DNA from: Kineosporia mesophila
Lineage (GTDB): Bacteria > Actinomycetota > Actinomycetes > Actinomycetales > Kineosporiaceae
Reading direction: 5' to 3'
Assembly: GCF_021129235.1 (NCBI RefSeq)
Contig: NZ_JAJOMA010000032.1
Span: forward strand, 16,919-80,918
DNA length: 64,000 bases
Part shown: in pieces, positions 34,438 through 44,010 of the stretch
Layout of the letters: the number at the start of each line of letters is the position of its first letter
How positions within the stretch are numbered: position 1 is the stretch's first letter
Translations under genes and position numbers: made by a program
Notes under the pieces: model-generated
What the model was told of the DNA's origin: nothing
Seen by the model: the letters and a program-made list of their open reading frames with translations, nothing else
The model's database searches: none

Positions 34438-34790
34438 TCCTCGTCCCCCCGCTCGCTACGGTGCCCGGACCCGCGCAGATGGGGACGGTGCAGCGCGACC
34501 CGGGCCCGGCGGTAGCTGGCGGCGATCTCCTCGGCGGTGGGGTCGTCGTCCTCCCCCGACGCGGACGGGTCATGCTTGCGGCAGGTCCGGTACTTCGTGC
34601 CCTCCACCTGGTAGCGGCCCCGGCGCCAGCAACGGCGCGCATGACAGATGTGCTGGCGGTAGACCGAGATCAGGCCACCGACGATCGCGAACTCCCCCAG
34701 GTCCGCGCCGAAACCCGACCAGAACCCGTACCAGGCGCTCGACATGTCGTTGCTGCCCGTCACGGTCAGGAACCAGTTCCAAATGTCCAC
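34434..34790 (-). CDS. Small protein with YRxHxCHxxxCWR motif
   Basis: The protein has 118 residues. The N-terminus has one hydrophobic segment (FGADLGEFAIVGGLISVY) followed by VYRQHICHARRCWRRGRYQVEGTKYRTCRKH. The pattern of His and Cys (H-x-CH-x4-CW...C..H) is conserved in small proteins of actinobacteria and their phages, whose function is unknown; metal binding at the membrane surface is possible. It is translationally coupled to the ankyrin protein. Confidence 0.65.
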   Translation of the reverse strand: MDIWNWFLTVTGSNDMSSAWYGFWSGFGADLGEFAIVGGLISVYRQHICHARRCWRRGRYQVEGTKYRTCRKHDPSASGEDDDPTAEEIAASYRRARVALHRPHLRGSGHRSERGDEE

Positions 34791-34990
34791 CCGCCGGTTC
34801 TACCGGCGTCGTCGCAGGTCAGCAACCTGATGGGCGATCGCGTCCGGTGACCGGGCACAGAACGGGCCGTATCGTCTCGTGGCTCTTTCGGCCCGGCTAA
34901 ATCCTTCCTAAAGAGGCCTTGGTGACGTGGAATCGCGCTCGGCCCCTGCTAGCGTCCAGCGGGCATCTGTACAGTTGGAGGGGATTTTCG

Positions 34991-36241
<1,251 letters not shown>

Positions 36242-36379
36242 GCGGGCCGTCACGGAAAGAAGTCGTCCGCTGACCCAAAGGCACTTTCCTGAAGGCGATC
36301 CCGGCCGCTCGTGGGGCCTGCCAGAATATCCGGGCAGCGTGATCTTCCGGTCCCGCTCGACTCGACGAGGAGCGGAGAC

Positions 36380-37315
36380 GTGGACACCACCGACCTGACG
36401 CCGGAGCAGGCCGAACCCGACGACGTGATGTCTTCCGGCCGCAGCCCGGTGCTGCGTTCCGAAGGCCCCGCCCGCAAGCCCCTCGGCATCAGCCTGACCC
36501 TCTGGTCGGTGCTGGCCGTGCTCGCGGTCACGGTCGGCGGGGTCGTCGCCGTCCAGTGGGCGACCCGATCCTCGGAGTCATCGACCCAGGAATCGGCCCT
36601 GTCCGGAATCGAGGTGACCATCCCCTACCGGGAGTCGCCCACGTCGTCAGTCACCTCGTCCCGACCCACGGCATCGGCCAGGGCCACCCCCTCGGGTACC
36701 CCGGCGGCCTCCCCCACCGGGACGGCCCGGGCAACGACCCGGCCGTCCTCGTCACGGCCGAGCACCGGCCAGGCGGCGCCCCCGGTGGTCGCCACTCCCC
36801 AGGCACCCACGAAGACGACCGCCACCTCCGACGACACTCCTACCGAGGACGAGACGGACGAGCCCGCCGACACTCCCGCAGAGGACGAGGTGGCAGCTCC
36901 CGGAGTCGACCTGGCCGCGTCCGCCGTGGTGAGGGCGAGCAGCCAGCTTCCCGGCCTGTCGGCCGCCAACGTCACCGACGGCAGTGTGGGCACCTACTGG
37001 GAGAGTTCCCCCGGCTACCCCCAGACCCTGACGGTGGATCTCGGCGAGGTCACCACCGTCGGCCGACTCGTGCTCTCGCTCCCCGAACGGTGGTCCGAGC
37101 GCACCCAGACCCTCTCCGTGCAGGGCAGCGCCGACGGCAGTTCCTACACCCGGCTGAAGGGTTCGGCCAGCTACCACTTCGAGAGCGAGAGCCCGGACAA
37201 CCAGGTGACCATCACCCTGCCGCAGTCCGAGATCCGTTACCTGCGGCTGACCTACACCGCCGTCAACGGCTGGTACGCGGCCCAGCTCTCCGACCTGTCG
37301 GTGCACTCCAGCTAA
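36380..37315 (+). CDS. Membrane-anchored discoidin (F5/8 type C) domain protein
   Basis: The protein has 311 residues from GTG 36380, with AGGAGCGGAG upstream. A 40-residue cytosolic tail is followed by one transmembrane helix (LWSVLAVLAVTVGGVVAV). A long Ser/Thr/Pro-rich stalk leads to an exported F5/8 type C domain (about residues 180-311): SAANVTDGSVGTYWESSPGYPQTLTVDLGEVTTVGRLVLSLPE in successive segments and IRYLRLTYTAVNGWYAAQLSDLSV. Such domains bind glycans. It follows the chitinase and may help hold polysaccharide at the cell surface (inference). Confidence 0.78.
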   Translation: MDTTDLTPEQAEPDDVMSSGRSPVLRSEGPARKPLGISLTLWSVLAVLAVTVGGVVAVQWATRSSESSTQESALSGIEVTIPYRESPTSSVTSSRPTASARATPSGTPAASPTGTARATTRPSSSRPSTGQAAPPVVATPQAPTKTTATSDDTPTEDETDEPADTPAEDEVAAPGVDLAASAVVRASSQLPGLSAANVTDGSVGTYWESSPGYPQTLTVDLGEVTTVGRLVLSLPERWSERTQTLSVQGSADGSSYTRLKGSASYHFESESPDNQVTITLPQSEIRYLRLTYTAVNGWYAAQLSDLSVHSS

Positions 37316-37626
37316 TTCTGGTTCGTGGTGGCCGCTCCCACGAAAGTCTCTCCACCGAGCAGGCCGAGCGCGTAGGGCGGCCATACCGTTCGGCCGCCGC
37401 TCGGTAGGAGGGAGGCGGAGTCGATGGCGTCGCGGAGCTTTTCCAGGGTGCGTTCGTGGGCCGGGCCAGCATTCGGGGCGTTGGCCGGAACCTCCTGCAG
37501 AAAGACCAGGTCCAGGCCGCTCTGGCCACCGAGACGGGTGTCGAGCACGACCATCCGGGTGCCCGGGACGAACATCACGCCACCCGCCCGCGGATCGTTG
37601 TCGAGCAGTGGCGTGAGGATGCGCAC
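37312..37626 (-). CDS. Hypothetical protein, possibly a decayed fragment
   Basis: The frame encodes 104 residues from GTG 37626, including GGVMFVPGTRMVVLDTRLGGQ and PANAPNAGPAHERTLEKLRDAIDSASLLPSGG. It overlaps the end of the discoidin gene by four bases. I recognise no family. It follows a broken lectin frame on the same strand by only about 30 bases, so the two may derive from one larger secreted protein. Confidence 0.35.
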   Translation of the reverse strand: MRILTPLLDNDPRAGGVMFVPGTRMVVLDTRLGGQSGLDLVFLQEVPANAPNAGPAHERTLEKLRDAIDSASLLPSGGRTVWPPYALGLLGGETFVGAATTNQN

Positions 37627-37657
37627 CGTCTGCGCCCAGATTCGGTTCGGGCCCGGC

Positions 37658-37924
37658 TCAGCGAGCCGACCAGACAGGCGTGTTGTTCAGCGCGATGGTC
37701 ACGTTGCCGTCGGCCTGAAGGGTGAGGATCGCCCCAGCGTGGTCCATGGTGGCGGTGGCCCGCACATAGTTACCGCCCGAATACAGCACCGGTTTGCCGT
37801 CACCCTGGAAGGACATGGAGTCGCCGATGGCGGCGGCCGACCGGACCGCCTTGCCGTTCTCGTCGACGAGAACGGGCCGGCCACCGGAGGAGAGGCAGAA
37901 GAGGACTATCGGGCAGATCCGCTG
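37658..37924 (-). pseudogene. Bulb-type (mannose-binding) lectin domain fragment
   Basis: The open frame between two stops reads SMSFQGDGKPVLYSGGNYVR and then AGAILTLQADGNVTIALNNT, PVWSAR. The Q.DGN.....VW pattern is typical of bulb-type lectin repeats. There is no start codon with a Shine-Dalgarno site and no signal peptide, so it is a remnant. Confidence 0.5.
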
Positions 37925-38107
37925 TCACATCCGTCCCTGGAATTGCTGCTCGCCACACTTCCCGACACCCAGGCCCGCACCGTCTCCCCTCTCGCGTCCG
38001 GGACCGCCCTGGGCGTCACTGCGGTGCTGGCGGTGGTCTTCGCGCTGGTCCGCGAAGCGAGGCGCCGCCGCCGGCACGCCTTCACGACCGTGGGAGCGGA
38101 GCGCTGA
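37901..38107 (+). pseudogene. C-terminal membrane-anchor fragment
   Basis: The plus-strand frame ends HPSLELLLATLPDTQARTVS, then a hydrophobic helix LGVTAVLAVVFALV and REARRRRRHAF. This looks like the tail of a membrane protein, but no start or upstream domain is visible. Together with the lectin fragment it suggests decay of 37.3-38.1 kb. Confidence 0.3.
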
Positions 38108-38255
38108 GCACCCGGACGGGCCACCGGACCGACACCGGCGCGGGAACGACGGCGCGGCCGTGACCAGATCGCTCACTTGACGGCCCACCATCAAATCCGA
38201 TTTCTTGTGGGACTTGGGTTCCAAAAGCAAGGAAACACAGATTTGGAGCAGGCGA

Positions 38256-40835
38256 ATGGCGGACGCGGACGGGCACCCGGGGCGCCCCGGGCTCCTCGGG
38301 TTCACGGCCGGTGGCCGGGAACCCGAGGTCCGCGCCGTCCGTCATCACCTCCAGCAGCTCCGCGCGGGACGCGGCGGGGTGCTGCTGGTCGAGGGTGAGG
38401 CCGGTTCCGGACGGTCCACGCTGCTGGGGCACGCCGTCTCGGAGGCTGCGGGCCTCACCGTGCGGCACGCCGCGGCCGACGAGTTCAGCCCGCACTTCCC
38501 GTTGCAGGTGCTGCAGGACGCGCTGGAGGACACCGGCCTGGCCACGATCGACGACGTGCTGTCGCGGGTCGCCGGGCTGACGGCCTCGGGCCCGGTCCTG
38601 CTGTGCGTCGACGACCTGCAGTGGGCCGACAGGACCACAATCCTGGCCTGGCAACGGCTCTCCCGCCTGGCCCGGTCGGCCCCGCTGCTCCTGGTCGGCG
38701 CCCACCGCCCCGCACCCCACCGCGAGGACCTGCCGATGCTGCGCCGGGCCCTGGCCGGCGCGGGCGCCGAGGTGCTCACGCTGGGACCGCTGCCGGAGAC
38801 GGCGGTGGACACGCTGGTCAGCACAGTGGTCGGCACGGTGGTCGGCACACGGGTCGGTGCCTGCGCGGACACCGCCCGGCTGCGGGCCCTGGCCGCCCGC
38901 GCGGGCGGAAATCCCCGTTACCTCGCCGATGTCATCGACCTGGCCGGTCCCGGGACAGCCGAGACACCCGGAACACCCGGGCTTCCCCCGGGTCTGGCCG
39001 AGCGCCTCGAGCACCGCCTGGCCTTCCTCGGTGCCCCCACCCGCCGGCTGCTGGGTACGGCCGCCCTGCTGGGCGACCGCTTCTCGGTCGCCGACCTGGC
39101 CGCGCTGACCGCCCTCCCGGTCACCGAGCTGCTGCCGATGCTGGACGAGGCCCGCTCCACCGGACTGCTCGCCGAACAGCAGACCCACCTCGCTTTCCGC
39201 CACCCGATCCTGCGGGATGCCCTGGCCGAACGGGTACCCGCCGGGGCACGCATCCTGCTCCACCGGCAGGCCGCCCACGATCTGGCCCGGGCGGGCAGCC
39301 GGCCGGGCGTGGTGTGCGAGCAACTGCTGGCCGCTCTCGACCCCGCCACCCCGGTGGCGGACTGGATCATCACCTGGCTGCTGGAGACCGGAACCGCGCT
39401 GATCACCGCGAACCCGGCCGGGGCCGAGCTTCTGCTGAGGGCCGCACTGCGCAGCGCCCCCAGCAGCAACCCGCAGGACGCGCTGGCCGTCCTCCTCGCC
39501 CAGGCCCTCTTCCATCAGGGCCGCACCACCGAGACCCGGTCGCTGGCCGGGCCGGTCCTGCGGGCGACCCGCGACGCCGACGTCATCGCGGCGATGAGCT
39601 GGATCCTGACCTGGGCCGACCCGACCGGAAGGGAAGCGACCGACGCCGCCGCGGACGTCGTCCGTACGTCGGTGTTACGCCGTGTCCTCGCCGCGCCGGA
39701 TCTCAGCGCTCTGGGGGCGCAGCGCCTGCGGGCCACGCTCGCCCGGCGGCTGGAGGACGCCGGCGACCACGAGGGAGCGGTCTCGATCGCGGCCCCGGTC
39801 GTCGAAAGCGGTTCCGACCCGCTGGCCGTCGCTGTCGGCCTCGGGCTGGGCCACGACGACACCGACATCGAGCGAGCGCTCGGTCTGACGACCGGCATCA
39901 CCGATCCTGCGGCCTCGCCGGTGCGCCGGTGGCTGTATCGGCGGCGCACGGCCCGGCTGACCGGACCTGCCGCCCGGGAGGCCGCCCGCGACCTGCTCAC
40001 CGAGGCCGAGCGCTCCGGTTCCGCGGTCGCGATCGACACCGCGAGGGTAATCAGCGCCGACCTGCTCTACCGCCACGGGGACTGGGACCGCGCGCTCGAA
40101 CTGCTGGCGGCCACCGCGTCCCTCAGCCCGCGCGATCACCACTGCCGATGGGGCCTGAAAGCCCTGATCACCCTGCACCGGGGCGATATCGCGACCGCTG
40201 CCCGGGAGATCGGGACCGACGGGACCGGCGAACACCTCACGCTGGCCCGCGCGCTCCTGGCCGAGCAGCGGGGACATCCCGAGGAGGCCCTGGCCGTGCT
40301 GACCGCGGTACCGGTGGCCCCCGCCCTCTGGCGTACCGCCCTCACCCGGCTGCGCCTGACCCTGACCGGCGACGAGATCCCGGCCGACGGGCCGGAGGAC
40401 CTCCCCGACGACGATCCCCTGACCTCGGCGCAGCACCTGGAGAACCGGGCTCTCGCCCACGCCCGCCGAGGCGATCTGGCCCAGGCCCGCACGGCCCACA
40501 ACCGGGCCGGGGAGCTCTATCTGGCGCTGGGCGCGCAGGGAGAACTGCACCGCCTCGACACCCGTCTGAAGCCGTACGGCGTGCACCGCCGACGCGGGCC
40601 CCGGCGCCCGGGCAGCGGCTGGCCGTCCCTGACCCCGGCCGAGGTGAGCATCGCCCAGCTGGTGGCCGAGGGGCACACCAACGCCGACATCGCCGCCCGC
40701 CTGTTCGTCAGCCGGCGCACCGTCGAGGGCCACGTGTCCCACGTCCTGGCCAAACTCGGCCTACGGTCCCGGGTCGAACTGGCCCGGGACGCAGGACGCC
40801 GGTCCGCGGAACGGACAGCCGCCCTCGCCGGATGA
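38256..40835 (+). CDS. LAL-type LuxR family regulator with N-terminal ATPase
   Basis: The protein has 859 residues from ATG 38256 (GGAGCAGG just upstream). The N-terminal AAA domain has VEGEAGSGRSTLLGHAV as Walker A, with Arg in place of the usual Lys, and GPVLLCVDDLQWADR as Walker B. A long helical, TPR-like middle follows, then the LuxR domain (residues about 790-850): SLTPAEVSIAQLVAEGHTNADIAARLFVSRRTVEGHVSHVLAKLG. Members sense an effector through the middle region and activate catabolic or secondary-metabolism genes. No obvious target gene lies downstream. Confidence 0.87.
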   Translation: MADADGHPGRPGLLGFTAGGREPEVRAVRHHLQQLRAGRGGVLLVEGEAGSGRSTLLGHAVSEAAGLTVRHAAADEFSPHFPLQVLQDALEDTGLATIDDVLSRVAGLTASGPVLLCVDDLQWADRTTILAWQRLSRLARSAPLLLVGAHRPAPHREDLPMLRRALAGAGAEVLTLGPLPETAVDTLVSTVVGTVVGTRVGACADTARLRALAARAGGNPRYLADVIDLAGPGTAETPGTPGLPPGLAERLEHRLAFLGAPTRRLLGTAALLGDRFSVADLAALTALPVTELLPMLDEARSTGLLAEQQTHLAFRHPILRDALAERVPAGARILLHRQAAHDLARAGSRPGVVCEQLLAALDPATPVADWIITWLLETGTALITANPAGAELLLRAALRSAPSSNPQDALAVLLAQALFHQGRTTETRSLAGPVLRATRDADVIAAMSWILTWADPTGREATDAAADVVRTSVLRRVLAAPDLSALGAQRLRATLARRLEDAGDHEGAVSIAAPVVESGSDPLAVAVGLGLGHDDTDIERALGLTTGITDPAASPVRRWLYRRRTARLTGPAAREAARDLLTEAERSGSAVAIDTARVISADLLYRHGDWDRALELLAATASLSPRDHHCRWGLKALITLHRGDIATAAREIGTDGTGEHLTLARALLAEQRGHPEEALAVLTAVPVAPALWRTALTRLRLTLTGDEIPADGPEDLPDDDPLTSAQHLENRALAHARRGDLAQARTAHNRAGELYLALGAQGELHRLDTRLKPYGVHRRRGPRRPGSGWPSLTPAEVSIAQLVAEGHTNADIAARLFVSRRTVEGHVSHVLAKLGLRSRVELARDAGRRSAERTAALAG

Positions 40836-40860
40836 GGCTGAGGCGGCACCCCCACCATCT

Positions 40861-40952
40861 TGTTCGTGATCATGCAAAGTGTCCCCGGAGTTCTGGAACT
40901 GCCACCGCTCAGAGTTCTAGAACGCTGGGGAGACTTTGCATGATCACGAACA
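40861..40952. repeat. Palindromic element, copy 1 (between convergent genes)
   Basis: The 26-base arms 40861-40886 and 40927-40952 match as inverted repeats at 25 positions and share TTCGTGATCATGCAAAGT. The 40-base loop has its own short stems (AGTTCTGGAACT). It lies between the LuxR and DeoR gene ends. A second member of the family is at 48866-48909. It can serve as a bidirectional terminator; dispersal suggests a repeated element. Confidence 0.7.
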
Positions 40953-40965
40953 GAAGAGAGAGGGC

Positions 40966-41724
40966 TCAGGCGCGAACGATACGAGGGCCGGCCAGGCCCA
41001 GCGCAGCTGCGGCGCTGTCTTCCAGCCCCGAGTCCGTGACCAGCACGTCCAGGTCGGACACCGACCCGAACCGGGCCAGGGAGTAGTTCTCGATCTTGGA
41101 GTGGTCGGCCAGCAGCACGGTGCGGCGGGCGGCGCTCATCATCGACGCCTTCACCGAGGCCTCTCCCGGATCCGGTGTGGTCAGGCCGCGTTCCAGGGAG
41201 ACGCCGCTGGCGGCCAGGAAGGCCACGTCCACGTACATCCGCGACAGCGGCTGCAGCAGCCACTCGTCCACGGTGGCGAAGGTGCTGCGCCGCACGCGCC
41301 CGCCGAGCATGATCACAGTCAGGTTGGGGCGCGGGGTCAGCATCATGGCGATGGCCGGGGAGTTCACGATGACGGTGAGCTCGCGGTCGGTCGGCAGCAC
41401 CTCGGCCATGCGGCTGGTGGTGGAACCGGCGTCGAGCACGATCGAGCCCTCGTCGGGCACCTCGGCCAGCGCCGCCTTGGCGATGCGCTCCTTCTCCGTG
41501 GTCATCACCGAATCCCGCACCGCCAGCACCGGATCGGGCGCACGGCCGACCGGGACGGCGCCGCCGTAGACCCGGCGCAGGTTGCCCGAGCGCTCCAGCA
41601 CCGTCAGGTCGCGGCGGATGGTCTCGGTGGTGACGGCGAAGTCGGTGGCCAGGGTGACGACGTCGACGCGACCCTCGTCGCGGGCCAGACGAAGAATCTC
41701 CTTCTGGCGCTCGTCGGCGTTCAT
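40966..41724 (-). CDS. DeoR/GlpR family transcriptional regulator
   Basis: The protein has 252 residues. The N-terminal DeoR HTH is ERQKEILRLARDEGRVDVVTLATDFAVTTETIRRDLTVLE, in successive segments, and LRRVYGGAVP closes it. The C-terminal sugar-phosphate-sensor domain has VLDAGSTTSRMAEVLP, ERGLTTPDPGEASVKASMM and VLLADHSKIENYSLARF. Family members repress sugar catabolic genes and are released by a phosphorylated sugar. No sugar operon is adjacent. A TGTGGGT-N6-ACCCACA repeat upstream is its likely operator. Confidence 0.88.
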   Translation of the reverse strand: MNADERQKEILRLARDEGRVDVVTLATDFAVTTETIRRDLTVLERSGNLRRVYGGAVPVGRAPDPVLAVRDSVMTTEKERIAKAALAEVPDEGSIVLDAGSTTSRMAEVLPTDRELTVIVNSPAIAMMLTPRPNLTVIMLGGRVRRSTFATVDEWLLQPLSRMYVDVAFLAASGVSLERGLTTPDPGEASVKASMMSAARRTVLLADHSKIENYSLARFGSVSDLDVLVTDSGLEDSAAAALGLAGPRIVRA

Positions 41725-41798
41725 CGGTCTCCTCTCACCGAATCAAGGTATCTTCGCCCAAGGTCAAAGTCATGCATCCGCCTCAACCCAAGTTGTGA

Positions 41799-41850
41799 TG
41801 TGGGTATCGAAACCCACAAAACAGGTATTGCTACGGGCGAAATTGCCCGT
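41799..41850. promoter_or_regulatory. Two palindromes between deoR and the ECF sigma gene
   Basis: TGTGGGT (41799-41805) and ACCCACA (41812-41818) flank ATCGAA. ACGGGC (41833-41838) and GCCCGT (41845-41850) flank GAAATT. The first is a candidate DeoR operator; the second is close to the sigma gene and may be its control site. Confidence 0.45.
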
Positions 41851-41872
41851 TGCCGGGCGAAGCATTGACCCT

Positions 41873-42490
41873 ATGACCACCTCTCACGAATCCCGCTCCC
41901 AGGACGCGTTCGTCCGCGACCTCTACGCCCACCACGCCACCTCGCTGCTGGCCTACGTCACCCGGATCCTCAACGACCCCCAGCAGGCCGAGGACGTGGT
42001 GCAGGAGACCATGGTGCGGGCCTGGCAGCACGCCGACCGGCTCACCTGCGACCGCGTCCAGCTGCACCGCTGGCTCAGCACCGTCGCGCGCAACGTCGCC
42101 TTCGACCGCATCCGCGCCCGCAACGCCCGGCCCACCGAGGTCGAGGAGACCGAACGGGAGGTCGAGGTCACCGCCGACCATGCCGCCGCGGTCGTCGACT
42201 CGGTGCTCCTGACCCAGGCCCTCGCCGGCCTGTCGCCCAAGCACCGTCAGGCGCTGGAACACGTCTATCTGCACGGGTACAGCACCACCGAGGCCGCGGC
42301 CGTGCTGGGAGTGCCGGTGGGCACCGTGAAGACCCGCACGCACCACGCCCTGCGGCGCCTGCGGATCCGGCTGGTCTCCGAGCGGCCGGGGAGGAACCTC
42401 AGGACCCCGCGAAGTCGTCCGGCAGCAGCAGCACCAGGTCCGGCATCGACGGTGAGCTCATACCCCGTAGCCGTTTCGCATGCCGGGTGA
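41873..42490 (+). CDS. ECF RNA polymerase sigma factor
   Basis: The protein has 205 residues from ATG 41873. Region 2 is LYAHHATSLLAYVTRILNDPQQAEDVVQETMVRAWQHADRL; region 4 is LAGLSPKHRQALEHVYLHGYSTTEAAAVLGVPVGTVKTRTHHALRRLR, both in successive segments. The spacing fits SigK/SigL-like ECF factors. No anti-sigma gene with a zinc motif follows. Its last 30 codons overlap the 3' end of the AAA gene on the other strand and look non-conserved (GRNLRTPRSRPAAAAPGP), so the tail may be recent. Confidence 0.85.
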   Translation: MTTSHESRSQDAFVRDLYAHHATSLLAYVTRILNDPQQAEDVVQETMVRAWQHADRLTCDRVQLHRWLSTVARNVAFDRIRARNARPTEVEETEREVEVTADHAAAVVDSVLLTQALAGLSPKHRQALEHVYLHGYSTTEAAAVLGVPVGTVKTRTHHALRRLRIRLVSERPGRNLRTPRSRPAAAAPGPASTVSSYPVAVSHAG

Positions 42491-43882
42491 CCGCCTCGTC
42501 GAGCACCTGCCGGGCGAAACGGCCGTTGCCGAAGGAACTCCCACGCGCGGTGGCGGCGAAGCGGGACCGCAGCGCCGCCACGGTCGGGCCGGTGCACTCG
42601 TACCCGGCCGTGGCCGCGTGCTGACAGACGATCGTCACCAGTTCGTCGGCACTGTAGTCGGCGAACCGCACACGGTGCGAGAACCGTGATGCCAGGCCCG
42701 GGTTCACGTTGAGGAACGACTCCATCTCGTCCGCGTACCCGGCCGCGATCACCACCACCTCGTCCCGGTGGTCCTCCATCAGCTTCACCAGGGTGTCGAT
42801 GGCTTCCCGGCCGAAGTCATTCCCCGAGCCTCCGCCCTGGTTCGTCAGCGCGTACGCCTCGTCCACGAAAAGAACTCCGCCCCGCGCCTTGTCGAATGCC
42901 TCCGAGGTGCGCTGCGCGGTGTGACCGACGTACTCCCCGACCAGGTCGGGACGCCCCACCTCGACCACCTGTCCGCCGGCGAGAACCCCCAGCGCGGCCA
43001 GGATCTGCCCGTACAGCCGCGCGATCGTCGTCTTGCCGGTACCGGGCGACCCGGCGAACACCAGGTGCCGGGACAGCGGTGGGGACGGAAGCCCGGCCGC
43101 CGCACGGCGATCGGCCATCTGGTGCAGCCGCACCAGGGTCTCCACCTCGCGCTTCACCTCGCCGAGACCGACCAGGGAGTTCAGCTCCCCCAGCAGCTGG
43201 GCCAGCCGCCCGTTGCCGAAGGACTTCGGTGGAGCAGAGGACGCCGTGGCCACCTCGGTCTCCCCCGCTCGCGGGGTCGGTACCGCAGTGGTCTCGGTCG
43301 CGCCGGCCCGCAGCTCCTGGCCGGTGTCCTCGCCCGGCTCGTGGAGGGAGTCGACGAGCGTGGTGTGGTCACCGAACACGTCCGCGGCGCCGTTGCCCGT
43401 CCCCCGGAACCGGGTGACGCTCAGCTGCTCCCCCGACGTCTGCACCCGCAGCCCGGACCCACCGTTGTTGCGGCCGGTGCAGTCGGTCAGGTGCAGTTCC
43501 GCGTTCGACCGCACCCGGATGCCGTCGGCCCCACCGTCGGTCACCTCGCACTCGGCGGCCGAACCGCCCGCTCCGAAGGCCCATTCCAGCCCGGCGCGAC
43601 GGGCCCGGCGGACCCGGGTGCGACTCAGCCGGGCGGTGCCCTCCTCGGTCACCAGCACGCCCTCGGCCCCCGCGTCGGTGATCTCGGTCCCGCTCAGGTC
43701 GAGATGGCCCCCGTGGACCAGGCCCCGGGACCGACCGGGTTCGTGATCGTCACCCCGCTGAAGGCCGGCAGGCCGCCGGACGTCACGCTGATACCGATCC
43801 CACCGGCCCGGCTGATGGTCAGGTCCTGGTAGGCGCCCCCGGCCTGCTCGGCGACCACCACGGCATCGTCACCGGTACCCAC
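42399..43882 (-). CDS. AAA+ ATPase (EccA/CbbX-like) with beta-helix N-terminus, frameshifted
   Basis: The gene starts at GTG 43882 (GGGAAGG upstream) and its first 53 codons form the start of a right-handed beta-helix (DLTISRAGGIGISVTSGGLP). The frame then slips at a CCCC/GGGG run near 43723-43726; in the new frame the beta-helix continues (LDLSGTEITDAGAEGVLVTE, DGIRVRSNAELHLTDCTG). The AAA+ domain has FAGSPGTGKTTIARLYG (Walker A), GGVLFVDEAYALTNQ (Walker B) and NPGLASRFSHRVRFADYS, as in CbbX and EccA of type VII secretion. As read, only the part from GTG 43658 (419 residues) is one frame. Whether the slip is real or a sequence error is open. Confidence 0.75.
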
Positions 43883-44010
43883 GCGTCGTCCTTCCCGCCG
43901 TCGTCCCTAGAGGCCCGGCATCCCGGACATCCAGACGATTCAACGGGGCTCGACCGGAGACCGGTTCAAAACCGCCGCGTACCGGAGGCCTCCGGAAACA
44001 CGGAATACTG

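Noticed and set aside
38821..38870. Short tandem GTGGTCGGCAC repeat inside the LuxR gene
   Set aside because: In frame and encoding a small Thr-Val-Val-Gly repeat; ordinary protein-coding redundancy rather than a DNA element.
38603..41086. 827-residue plus-strand frame overlapping the LuxR regulator
   Set aside because: Arg/Pro/Gly-rich shadow frame; the overlapping frame has ATPase and LuxR motifs.
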